Assembly: GCA_030762935.1 (NCBI GenBank)
Contig: CM060896.1
Location: 8,632,501-8,696,500, forward strand
Length of the DNA: 64,000 nucleotides
From: Hymenopus coronatus
Lineage: Eukaryota; Arthropoda; Insecta; Mantodea; Hymenopodidae
Direction of reading: 5' to 3'
How positions within the stretch are numbered: the first letter of the stretch is position 1; every line of letters starts with the position of its first letter. Below are positions 53,175 through 62,812 of the stretch, one piece after another. The translations under genes were made by a program, and so were the position numbers. The notes beneath the pieces were generated by a model. That model worked only from the letters and a program-made list of their open reading frames with translations. It was not told the DNA's origin and ran no database searches.

Positions 53175-53890
53175 AGAAAAACATCGTGGTGTTGCAACAT
53201 CTTCGTTGTTTTCTCTCTCATTCTTCTAGTATTCTTGTGAACTTCACAGGTACAGGTGCAGGTGCTGTTACTGAGTATTCTTGGGACGTGTCTACTTTTG
53301 GTGCTACAACTTATAGTAATAGTGTCAATAGCCCAGCTAGTTTTGCTTGCAAAAAGGAATTCGGTTAAACAGCTGTTGGGGTTCCGCTTCCCTAAGAGGC
53401 GCGTGATAAGAAACCAGCAAGGATTGTGGCACTGTTTCAGACAGGCAGGATATCATACAGTTATTTAGATGATACTCATGATGGCAGTTGCTCTTTTGTC
53501 TTCCAGCCCTTGTGTCACGTGGAAAACAGAAGAATGATCTTGCACGTAGCTGGTATTCGGGAATCCTTGGCTGATTCACTTCACGAGATGAATGCTGAAA
53601 TATTTGAAGCTTGGTTCAACAACACACTTTTGAAAAACATTCCTCCTAAGAGCGTTATTGTGTTATCCTTCCCGGCTAAAATCTCCCCCCCCCCGAAGTG
53701 ACAAAATTCGTGGAAGAGCATAATTAATATTTACCCAGTCCAGTTCCTATAAAAGCTGTGGTTTTGGAGCAAATATACAGAAAAGTGTATGCAATAGACG
53801 ATATGGCAAACCTTATGGCTATGAAGATCTCATTGAGCTGATATGGGCACGCCGTAAGAAAGCGGAACGTGACTCCTATAAGTGACAAGT
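53175..53890 (+). pseudogene. DDE transposase remnant (IS630-related, insect type)
   Basis: Plus-strand frame 53426-53701: residues RRMILHVAGIRESLADSLHE, then MNAEIFEAWFNNTLLKNIPP and KSVIVLSFPA. The block EMNxExFExWFxxxLLxNxPPxSVIVxDNAxYHS is characteristic of a DDE group of insect elements; here the catalytic DNA is changed to SFP and the following part is damaged by a C-run at 53688-53696. About 53780-53880 gives EDLIELIWARRKKAERD-like residues across a stop, matching the last catalytic IELIWA block. N-terminal part unclear. Confidence 0.6.
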
Positions 53891-54609
53891 GTCTAAGTGT
53901 TGAGAGAATGTGCACTGTGTGGGAAATGTGTGTTCAGCACGCCATACAACAAGAGATGTTTCACACAACAATGCTTCGTTTGTGATACAGCGAAATACAA
54001 GGGAAAATGTGGTTAGATATTATTAGCACTGTGTGTTTTCACTTAATAGCAACCTTGCTAATGTTATTATTCATTCGGTGCTCTTTAAGAAATGTCCATG
54101 TGAGTTTACTTGGAGAAACGTGACAACGTTGCTTTCTATGTCACTGAATACCGGCTATCTTATCGCAAGCTTTGATACCTTTTCAGCAGCACGATAATAC
54201 CAATTATTATTCTCCGTCCAATCTTACTTCACCGGTAATGTAAACAAAAGCAACAGTTTGCAATGGCTATGATTGCTTCCTAAACATTTTCCTGCTTTAC
54301 TCCATCACAAAATACTTCCTCTTAAATTGCCGAGTGAGTACAGAAATATCGCATTACACTATACAATGCTGTCTAAATAATATAGTGTCAGTGATTAAGG
54401 AGCAGAATTTACTGATCATTTAGTCATTATTTCTTTATGTAACAATACATATCCATCTTGCAGTTCGTTTCTAACGGTTGCTTCTAGTCAGACAGCAATG
54501 GTGGAAACGTGTAATGCCAGTGCAGTGAAACATAAGCAAGGAAACAATTACTCCTTGTATATAAACAATGAGTTTTGTGAAAATTTCCTTACCTTTTTAT
54601 TAAGGATGT
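53891..54609. other. mostly unrecognised; Harbinger-associated motif at 54215-54240
   Basis: GTCCAATCTTACTTCACCGG at 54217, then TAATGTAAACAAAAGCAACA, matches the inverse of 42075-42121 over roughly 100 bp. The remainder shows no motif. Confidence 0.4.
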
Positions 54610-54620
54610 TCTTACCTTAA

Positions 54621-54898
54621 GTGAGTGAGTGTGTAGTGTTTAAGGGCCCGTCGACAACTAGGTCATTTGGGCCCGAAGTTAAGAAAATGAAAAACACATT
54701 AAAAACAAATCTAGAGAAGAAAAGTTAAAATGTGCTAAAAACCCTTACAAAGGCACACACGAGAAAAGGCCCGGGTGATAAAACCGAGGCTAAAAGGTTA
54801 AAAAACTAAAAACACACACACAAAAAGTGGTCCCATATGGTAAAAGTCAGAGTCTAAAAAGTTAAAAAGGCTAAAATTGCACACACGCATGTAACAGG
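54621..54898 (-). other. 3' UTR of the I-type LINE
   Basis: A-rich on the plus strand, with repeated CTAAAA/GTTAAAA-like words, and ends at the target duplication with ACTCACTCACTT on the minus strand. Short tandem tails of this kind serve as the priming end in several LINE clades. The second LINE at the window end has an analogous tail with TTAC units. Confidence 0.75.
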
Positions 54899-57800
54899 TC
54901 AGATGTCTTTGCTGAGTCCAATACAGGCAACAAAGCGTAGCACCATATCGACGGAATTGGCGTCATCGCATAAAATGGCAGGTAAGGAGGTACCCAGGCC
55001 GATGGATTGCCGTTCACGATGAAATTTCGGACAATCAAGCAACACATGTGCCACAGACAGACGAACATCGCAGGTCTGACATATAGGAGCTGGCTCAGCG
55101 CGTAGAAGGTAGCCACGTGTTAGCCGCGTGTGACCGATACGCAGACGCGTAAGGATAACCTCGCGTCGCCGGTTTGGATGGCAAGATGTGAGCCATGGCT
55201 GTACCGTGTCCTTGAGTATGCGAAGCTGTGTACCTGCTAAGTTTTGCCAAGATTGCTGCCAAGCTAAAAGAAGAGACCTCCGAAAGTAACGTGAAGCTTC
55301 CCCTGAGGGCACAGCCGCTTCCGAATAATCCTGCAAGGAGCAGGCAGCCTTGGCAGACCTATCCGCTACCTCATTACCTGCAATACCGACATGACCTGGA
55401 ACCCACGTGAAGATGAACTGGTAGCTGCAAGCAATCAATTCAGAAAGGCGAGATTGAATGCGCATAACGAGTGATGAGGAGCCAGTATACTGCTGCAGAG
55501 CCTGTAGGGCACTCAAGGAATCGCTGCAAACAAGAAAACTACCAGGTGCTAAAAGCGAGATAAAATCTAGAAAGTAAAAGATAGCCTACAGTTCGGCGGT
55601 GAATACAGAACTGGCGTCCGCAAGTCGATAATTATGTGTTACTCCATTGAAATAAAAGGCACAACCTGTAGCTCCTGCCAGCTGGGAGCCGTCAGTGAAT
55701 AATGGTGCATATGCCCGGTAATTGCTTAAAAGTTCGTTAAAACAGTCGCTGAAATACCTCCGGAGCGGTCGAACGTTTCACAAGGTTGGAGAGGGTCAGG
55801 TCGAAACTGGGACGCCTCAGTTGCCAAGCAGGTTCCGGATAACCAAAAACACGCTCCACAGGAGGCAATCTGAGACCCCTATCGGAGAGCAGTTCACGAA
55901 ACCGAATACCACAGGGGCGTGAAGCAGTGGCGTTCCTCAGATAGCGGTGTGAATAATCCGGGCGTAACACAGGGTTAAAACAAGGATGGCGGGGGTTCGC
56001 AGACAACTTAGCAGCATACGAACAAAGTAAAAATGAGCGACGCACTGCCAGTGGGGGTTCACCAGCATCGGCATACAAGCATTCCACATGACTAGTGCGG
56101 AAGGCTCCTGTAGCAAGACGTAAACCGATATGATGAACGGTGTCTAAAAGGCGAAGTTTATAGGCGGTCGCTGCGCCGTAAATAAAACAACCGTAGTCTA
56201 GTTTTGAGCGAACAAGTGAACGGTACAAACGCAGCATCACTGAACGATCGCCGCCCCCACGACGCACCAGAAAGCAGTTTGAGGATCAGCAGCGATCGGT
56301 CACAGGAGGCACAAAGGTATCGGATGTGGGGTACCCAAGAAAGTTCACGGTCTAGGTGGAGACCTAAGAACTTCAAGGACGGAACGAAAGGCAGTGGCAC
56401 ACCGTTCAATTGGAGGTCAGGAGGAGGGTGTACTCCGCGAAGACGGTGGAAGTGTATGCACTGAGTTTTCGTAGGGGAAAAACGAAAACCATTGCGAAGC
56501 GCCCAACCAGCGATGGAGTTTATGGAGAGCTGGAGTTGTCGTTCGAGATGTTCAGTGCTGTAGGAGCGATAGTACAGCGCAAAGTCATCCACATACAGTG
56601 ACGATAATATCGCGCTAGTAATGCCGTTGATGGCCACGGCAAAAAGCATGACATTAAGAACGGAACCTTGGGGTACACCGTTCTCCTGAATCTTCTCCCG
56701 CGAGAGAGTATTGCCAATACGGACACGAAAACGGCGCAGCTGGAGAAAGTTGCACAGAAATAGGGCCAGATGGCCGCGTAACCCTGAACTGTGCAAATTA
56801 CGCAGAATACCATATCGCCAAGTAGTGTCGTAAGCCCTCTCGAGGTCAAAGAAGACACTCACGACTTGCTGCTTCACAAGGAAAGCATTCCGTACATAAG
56901 CTTCCATACGCGCCAGGTTATCAACGCTTGAACGACCGCGACGAAATCCGCACTGCTCGGAACAGAGCACTTCGTTCGCCTCCAACCACCAAGTAAACCG
57001 AATACTGATCATGCGTTCCAAAGTCTTGCAAACGACGCTCGTGAGGCAAATCGGCCGGTAAGAGGATGGGAGGGTCCGGTCTTTGCCAGGACGAGGGATA
57101 GGAATGACAATACCCTCTCGCCACACAGGCGGGAAAACCTGTTCGCGCCAAATGCGGTTATAGAGGTCCAGAAGGAATGTAACGGCTGCAGGTGGGAGGT
57201 GAAGCAACATTTGTCGGTGAATATCATCGGGACCAGGAGAAGAGTCCCTCGCAGCGTGTAAAGCATGAGTTAGTTCCGCAAGGGTGAAGGGTGCATTGTA
57301 CGGCTCACTACAGTCACTAGTAAAATCAAGGCGAAATCTCTCAGCAGCTTCCTTAATGGGAAGAAATGCATTGTCGTAATTGCCCGTTGCACTTGTCGCA
57401 GCGAAGGAGGTGGCTAGAGCGTCGGCAACTTCCCGTTCGCTGGTGAAGGTGGAGCCGTGAACGGTAAGGCCAGGGATGTATGTCCTGAGACATTTGCCGG
57501 TCATGCGGCGCACCTAAGTCCACACTCTCTGTGAGGAGCTCCTGCGAGAAAGCGAGGAGACATATGCTTTCCACGAATTCCGCTTGGCATTACGAACGAT
57601 ATAGGGCGCCTTAGCCCGGGCGCGTTTGAAAGCAACAAAGTTCTCCGCCGTCGGGTGTAGGTGGAAAAGACGAAGAGCTTTTTTACGTGCCTTTAATGCC
57701 AAGGTGCAGTCTTCGGTCCACCACGGCACTGGAATACGCCGAGGGGTAGAAGAGCTCCGAGGAATACTGGATTCTGCGGCGAGCAAAACCGAGCAAGTAA

Positions 57801-58518
57801 AATACTCCACCATGTGTTCTATGGAGGTACAGCCATCGGAATTGAGATTGAGCAGAGAGGAAAACTTTTCCCAATCAGCTTTGGAGATAATCCAGCGGGG
57901 ATGTTGAGTGGGTAAGGGATATTGTCCCGAAAAACGAATGTCAATGGGGAAATGATCACTGCCGTGAAGATCGGAAAATACCGACCAATCCAGGAAGGGT
58001 AGTAAAGCAGGGCTGCAGAAAGTTACATCTAGGGCTGATAGGGTGCCATATGCAGAAGATAAGAATGTGGGTGCACCGGAGTTTAGGAGTAATAAACCAG
58101 ACCTGTCGCAAACGTCTGCTATTATTGTATCTCGAGCATCGTCAGCAGAAGAACCCCAAAGAACATTGGAAGCATTGACATCGCCCAAAAAGATCAGCGG
58201 CGGCAAATAGACATTGCAAACAGAAAAGGAGATGGAAGGCAATGTTATGCGCACAGCTACCGCTTGTAGCGGGGTGTTGAGTGTAATACTGGCGGCAAGG
58301 ATGGTAGGAGTCACGAGAGTAACAACACCGTTGCAAGCACGCTGGCCACCAACAAAGTCGTGTCTGAAGGATTGAAAATGACGAAGTGGAAGGGTATGGT
58401 GGGGACGTAAGTGGGTTTCCTGGAGACAGAGGATTGAGGGTGAACGCTTGTTGATTATATGTTGAAGGTCTGTTAGACGGGCCCTGATCCCATTGACATT
58501 CCACTGTATTATATCCAT
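54899..58518 (-). pseudogene. LINE ORF2: APE endonuclease, reverse transcriptase, RNase H, zinc knuckle
   Basis: Start MDIIQWNVNGIRARLTDLQH; endonuclease motifs LCLQETHLRP and HGSDHFPID. About 20 residues are missing between NVYLPP and LIFLGDVNASN compared with relatives, an in-frame deletion. A TAG at 57514-57516 separates endonuclease from RT. RT: YRPICLTSVVCKTLERMI, CGFRRGRSSVDNL, FFDLERAYDTTW (motif A), NGVPQGSVLNVMLF (B) and SLYVDDFALY (C, YVDD with both aspartates). A +1 frameshift lies near 56265 (G-run) and another near 55740 (T-run). The RNase H part has FTDGS, FTAEL, CSDSLSAL and GNEVADRSAK; a TAG sits at 55586-55588. It ends with CQTCDVRLSVAHVLLDC, a terminal zinc knuckle. Length 3620 nt agrees with two single-base insertions. 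Confidence 0.92.
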
Positions 58519-58531
58519 GGTGAGATAGAAA

Positions 58532-59689
58532 TTAAGGTGATGTAATTTCTTTCTTTCTCACCTTAGCAGATTTAGCTCCAACTAACCTAAAATCCGTGTC
58601 TTCCTCAGACTCCACTGGTGGTCGGGAGTCAGAAGAAGTCTTTCGGTTCGCAGAACGAGAGCGGGACGTTGCCGAAGTTCGGCTCATTGGTCTACTACGT
58701 TGACGGGAACGATCTCCGGCGAAGGATGAACTAAGAGCACATGGGTTAGTCGACGGCTGAGATTGCTGCTGTGCATCAGAAGTTGTACACTGAGATGCAG
58801 ATAATTGAGCACGTAAAGGAGCGGCTTCGCACAAGTCAGTTTGCGTCGACGCATCCGCGACAGGCACATTCTGTAAACCGACGGATTGGACAAGCTTACG
58901 GCGAACGGCTGAGGAGTATCCTGTGGTGTTGGCCGGCTTTAGCTGCTCAAAGCACCGTCTCGCCTCAGGAAAAGTAAGATGTTCCTTCACACGTATTTCT
59001 TGTATGCTTTTCTCTGCCAAGTACATGGGACACTGTCGAGAGCTAGACGGATGACTGCCTTCACAGTTTACACAGCAAGGTGCGCGCGTACAGACGGTGT
59101 CAACGTGTGCCACTAGACCACAACGATCGCAAGTTGCGGGTCGGGCACAGGCGGCTTGGGTATGCCCGAAGCGCTGGCACTTGAAGCACCGCATAGGGTT
59201 CAGCACATACGGGCGGACGGCAGCACGTTCGTAACCACAGTATATGAACTCCGGAACACTAGTACCCTTGAACGTGAGAAAGATCGAACGCAATGGGTAC
59301 TCCTTGCCCTCACGATTACCATGTAGACGGTACGCCTGACAAACTCGCTGTTCTGAAAGATGGGTGGCAATATCTTCATTGGAGAGGTCGTCTAAGCTAG
59401 AGGTGGTCACAACTCCTCTACAGGTGTTCCTGGACTTGTGGGGGTAAACTTTGATGCTGTACGATCCCAACAGAGTAGCACGAAGTAGCTTGTCCGATTG
59501 GTCTTTATTGTGGACCTCTACAAGTAGCGTACCGTCTCGCAGCCTTGTCGCGTTTTTAACCTTGCCGCAGATCCTGTCAACTTCCCTTTGAACGTAGAAT
59601 GGACTTATGTCAGAAAATTTCTTCGTTTCGTTCAACATAGCCATAACAATAAACTGGTCAAAATAAGAAGGTGGTGCGCGGTTTGACAT
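58532..59689 (-). CDS. LINE ORF1 (gag-like nucleic-acid-binding protein), intact
   Basis: An open frame of 385 codons starting MSNRAPPSYFDQFIVMAMLN. Three zinc knuckles follow in tandem: residues 168-181 (CFKCQRFGHTQAAC, C-x2-C-x4-H-x4-C), 187-200 (CDRCGLVAHVDTVC) and about 206-220 (CVNCEGSHPSSSRQC). The C-terminal third is rich in S, R and Q (RSRQRSRPMSRTSATSRSRS), likely disordered and RNA-binding. ORF1 proteins coat the element RNA to form the particle for reverse transcription. The TAA is followed by TTTCTATCTCACC and the ORF2 ATG, so ORF2 is probably reached by reinitiation. No lesion is visible, in contrast to ORF2. Confidence 0.9.
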   Translation of the reverse strand: MSNRAPPSYFDQFIVMAMLNETKKFSDISPFYVQREVDRICGKVKNATRLRDGTLLVEVHNKDQSDKLLRATLLGSYSIKVYPHKSRNTCRGVVTTSSLDDLSNEDIATHLSEQRVCQAYRLHGNREGKEYPLRSIFLTFKGTSVPEFIYCGYERAAVRPYVLNPMRCFKCQRFGHTQAACARPATCDRCGLVAHVDTVCTRAPCCVNCEGSHPSSSRQCPMYLAEKSIQEIRVKEHLTFPEARRCFEQLKPANTTGYSSAVRRKLVQSVGLQNVPVADASTQTDLCEAAPLRAQLSASQCTTSDAQQQSQPSTNPCALSSSFAGDRSRQRSRPMSRTSATSRSRSANRKTSSDSRPPVESEEDTDFRLVGAKSAKVRKKEITSP

Positions 59690-60480
59690 ATTGAAAAGAC
59701 CCCCTTCCGGAACCGTCGGCGTCAGCCTGCCATCCGGGGGTTAAAGAAGAAAAGACACCAAATCTCCACGGTCTGTGCCGTCACGGGAATTATCCCGTGA
59801 CCGATACCCAAGGCCTACGTCACAAGGGTTACCCTCCAAACACCACTGCTGGTCCATATGCGCATACCGTTCACCATGCACGCCCCGGTTTTAAGCCCCT
59901 ACCACAGGAATAACCGTCTGTGGCTCCCCGCTCTAGGCCGTGCAGCGACAGAACACATGCACGGATTCAGGGGACTTGTGGTTGATTACGCCGGGGCAAC
60001 GTCAGCGGTAACACGTCCGGCCCGTGAAACTATCCCAACGACGTAACGCGGTCGTCGGGACACCAGCACAGGCCGGGCTTACTAACAAGCTACGTGAATG
60101 TACTTGATGGTATGGACGGGCTCCGCACCTAAGGCTACACATAGGGGCAGTGGGGAGGGTGCACCCAACCTTCAAGCCACGGACCTCCGTAGAGCACACA
60201 AATTGGGAGCCGCGCTGGAACCGTGGGACAGGAACCACGGGGATAGTGAAAGATCCTTGCTGGTGAGACAGGAATTAATAAACCTAATGCCTTACAAACT
60301 ACTAAGTTCCATAAGCCTAGAAGAGGAAGAGGATGATACAGTAAACAAACGAAACAAACAAATGCAGAACAAAAGACGTGGCAACAGTGAATGGCGATGG
60401 GTAGGGTGAAGTGGCGGTGAGCGGCTCGGGAACCCCCGGGTGCGCCAAACCCGTACCTACCGTAGTAGGCCCCTGGGGCG
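59690..60480 (-). promoter_or_regulatory. 5' UTR / internal promoter region of the I-type LINE
   Basis: About 790 bp, clearly more GC-rich than flanking DNA, with several short inverted repeats (for example GTCACGGGA / TCCCGTGAC at 59791-59812). LINE 5' UTRs carry internal promoters; no specific element can be pinned down here. The 5' end abuts the target duplication exactly, so the copy is not 5' truncated. Confidence 0.6.
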
Positions 60481-60639
60481 TCTTACCTTAAAGATAGACT
60501 TTACTGTTGTTTCCAAAAGCGGCATAAAGTGAGCAAAACTGTTAAATTGACCGAGGTGCCAGCGACATCTTGTGCCAGCAGTTTTACAAGTGAACGTGTC
60601 ATACATTGTTCGCAAGACGCAACAAACTGAGATTTGTCG

Positions 60640-61110
60640 TTAGCCCACTACATCAATCTCCGCAATGATTCACTTTGATTGCTACTACAGCAAACTTGAA
60701 GGAGTGGGACAGTTCCATCTTCAGATTAGCTCTTCTGTAAGTCATTGCATTATATTAAACAAATGTGCAGTGTATTGTTGTGCATATGTGAATGCTAACA
60801 TTCGCAGTCATGTACCTATGCAATACTTCACTAACTTTCAACATAACAAGTCTGCATTTTATAATTTTAGGACATTTCGTACTAAATATATAACGACTAC
60901 CCTACCTGTTTTATTGTTTTATTTTTTATGCATTTAATAGAGTTAATCACTATCCGTGTTCAGAGAAAGTTGGTAGCTATTTCTTTTCCTGTCAAACGTA
61001 GGTACGCGGTTTTACAATAGTAATGGCAGACGAACCAGCTTAGCACCACGTGGAGCGAGCACGTGCGTTCGCGGAAGAATACATTCTGATTTGTTTACAT
61101 CGCCGGTGAA
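60640..61110 (+). repeat. interspersed repeat H, copy 2, with Harbinger-like terminus
   Basis: Homologous to 10320-10665 (inverted): GAAGGAGTGGGACAGTTCCA, CTGTAAGTCATTGCATT, TTTAATAGAGTTAATCACTA, ACGCGGTTTTACAATAG. It ends with TTTACATCGCCGGTGAAGTA then AGGCTGGACAG, related to 41847-41910 in inverted orientation. The equivalent copy-1 end reads TTTACATCCAGGTGAAGTAG. The frame 60665-60937 (EGVGQFHLQISSSVSHCIIL) parallels copy 1. Confidence 0.55.
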
Positions 61111-61436
61111 GTAAGGCTGGACAGATAATAGAACAAAACCTGCAATACCCTTAAGCATTTAATGAGAACTCTATTCTAATGCATATCTGTTTCTTCAATT
61201 ACAGTGTGCAAATACTGGATTTTGATAGCAATTGTGAAAAAACAAAACTACCGAAATGGGAGAATTTTCTGAGAAGTTCGCCGATTCCAGCCAAAAACTA
61301 ATGAAATATTGAGATCAGTTAGACCTGGCATTTGTTTTTGTAATGCTAAAAAGGAAGACGTACGACTTCAGCTCGAGTTGACGCCATGATGTAGGTGGCG
61401 TCTGCTTGCTTTCCTCGGCACTTCCCCTACACATAC
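61111..61436. other. no recognisable feature
   Basis: Spacer; no motif recognised. Confidence 0.4.
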
Positions 61437-62811
61437 CACGTTTCCACGGGGAATTGAAATCGATTTGAGTACACTTACCGTATTGAATCTTGGATCTGAT
61501 CCTCTTAGAAAGTGGGTTCGGAATGAGATTGCATAGAAATACGTTGCATGGAAACACTTCCGCATTAAAATCGTTTTGAGTAAGGTAATGAAACTTTTTC
61601 TGCTATACTTGTTGCACGTGGCAGTATTATGTAAATGCTTTTTACTTTCTCTACACATATTATGTCCATGGTGAATAGAGAAGGTATTGCACTCCACCCA
61701 AAAATTCGATACCGAGATTTCACTGGAAATATATATTTTAGGATCCCCTGTATCCAAAAAAAGCATTTTCACAAAAAGATCCGCGTGCGCGCGTGTGTGT
61801 CCGTGTGTCTGTAACACGATAACTCAAAAGCGAAAAGTCCGTAAAATACCAAACTTGGTATTTTAAGTTTAGTATCTTCCAGGGATGCGACACGATTTTC
61901 AGAAAAATCCCCCACCCCAAACTACCCTTTGCAAGGAACTTTGTTCGAAAATTTTAATTTTTTCAAAAATGGCTCGAAATGATTTTTATTAAAATATCGT
62001 ATATTAAAGATAATTAACTGACAAATAAAATGTGTGTCTTGAATTTTCTGCGAATAGCCTCTGAGGACTACTTTATTCTGGATGAATTTTACGGAATTTT
62101 GAATAACTGCTAAACCGTAAGAGATGGACAAAAATTTACCACACAAAAAAACGTAGAGCATATTAAAACACACAATCTGTGTCGTTTACATTTTTCATGT
62201 GGAGTTGATCGTTTTTGAGTTATTCCTTGTTTTTGATTTCACCTTTAAAAAACTTATACTCTTCTCATACAGGAATTTGTCAACTCCTATCCACACAAAT
62301 AAAGGAACTTCAGTCACATAGCAACCAGCTTTTGACTATCACTTTAACCTTTGGTACTCCCTTATTTCGCTTCTACTTGCAAGGAAGCAAATAATAAAAC
62401 TATTTCTGCTATTTTTTTTTCTTGATTAGCATGAAGTATGGAAGCATAAGCTTTTTAAAAATACTTTATTGCAGAGACGTAGAGAAAGTTGTGTGAATAG
62501 AACACATCACATTTTTGTTTATTGCTTTGTGATAGATTATAACAGAACCAGTTTTGTGGTTTCTACAGTTTGCAGTGCATTTTGAAATACAATTAGTTAA
62601 CTTCTGAACCGTCTTAAAATATACAAATAACAAATATATGTTTAACAGGTTGGCCAACGCAATACCAAGTTGACCAATAGGAACGGATCAATAAATTTAC
62701 TCTCGAAGGTTGCGTATTCAAAACTATCTCAATTCGCATTGAATTTAACTTGCGAAACAAGGATCGTATTCGGATCGAATTGGACTCAATTCGATTTCAA
62801 TTCCCCCTGGG
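61437..62811. mobile_element. putative TIR element interrupted by an HR copy
   Basis: Ends CCACGGGGAATTGAAATCGA at 61437 and, inverted, CCAGGGGGAATTGAAATCGA at 62811; similarity continues through TTTGAGT. Internal flanks on both sides of the HR insertion are unlike HR. No transposase is seen. The right end touches the 3' tail of the next LINE, so its duplication cannot be checked. Confidence 0.5.
61640..62512 (-). repeat. HR repeat copy 24 (full length, inverted)
   Basis: From TTTTTACTTTCTCTACACAT to GACGTAGAGAAAGTTGTGTG and AACACATCACATTTTT. Good reference copy, 873 bp. The internal site reads GCGCGCGTGTGTGTCC, a short GC/GT tract. Confidence 0.9.
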
Positions 62812-62812
62812 T

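Larger units (their letters stand above)
54621..60480 (-). mobile_element. full-length I-superfamily LINE, 5860 bp, 11-bp target duplication
   Basis: Flanked by perfect TCTTACCTTAA at 54610-54620 and 60481-60491. Minus-strand order: GC-rich 5' UTR (60480-59690), ORF1 (59689-58532), 13-bp gap, ORF2 (58518-54899), 3' UTR (54898-54621) ending in CACTCACTCACT-type repeats. RNase H in ORF2 and CCHC knuckles in ORF1 place it in the I superfamily (I/Nimb/LOA group). Base composition is markedly more GC-rich than the surroundings. Confidence 0.93.

Noticed and set aside
56204..56601. Plus-strand open frames in the LINE
   Set aside because: They are antisense to the RT and have no motifs of their own; the GC-rich sequence yields long chance frames.
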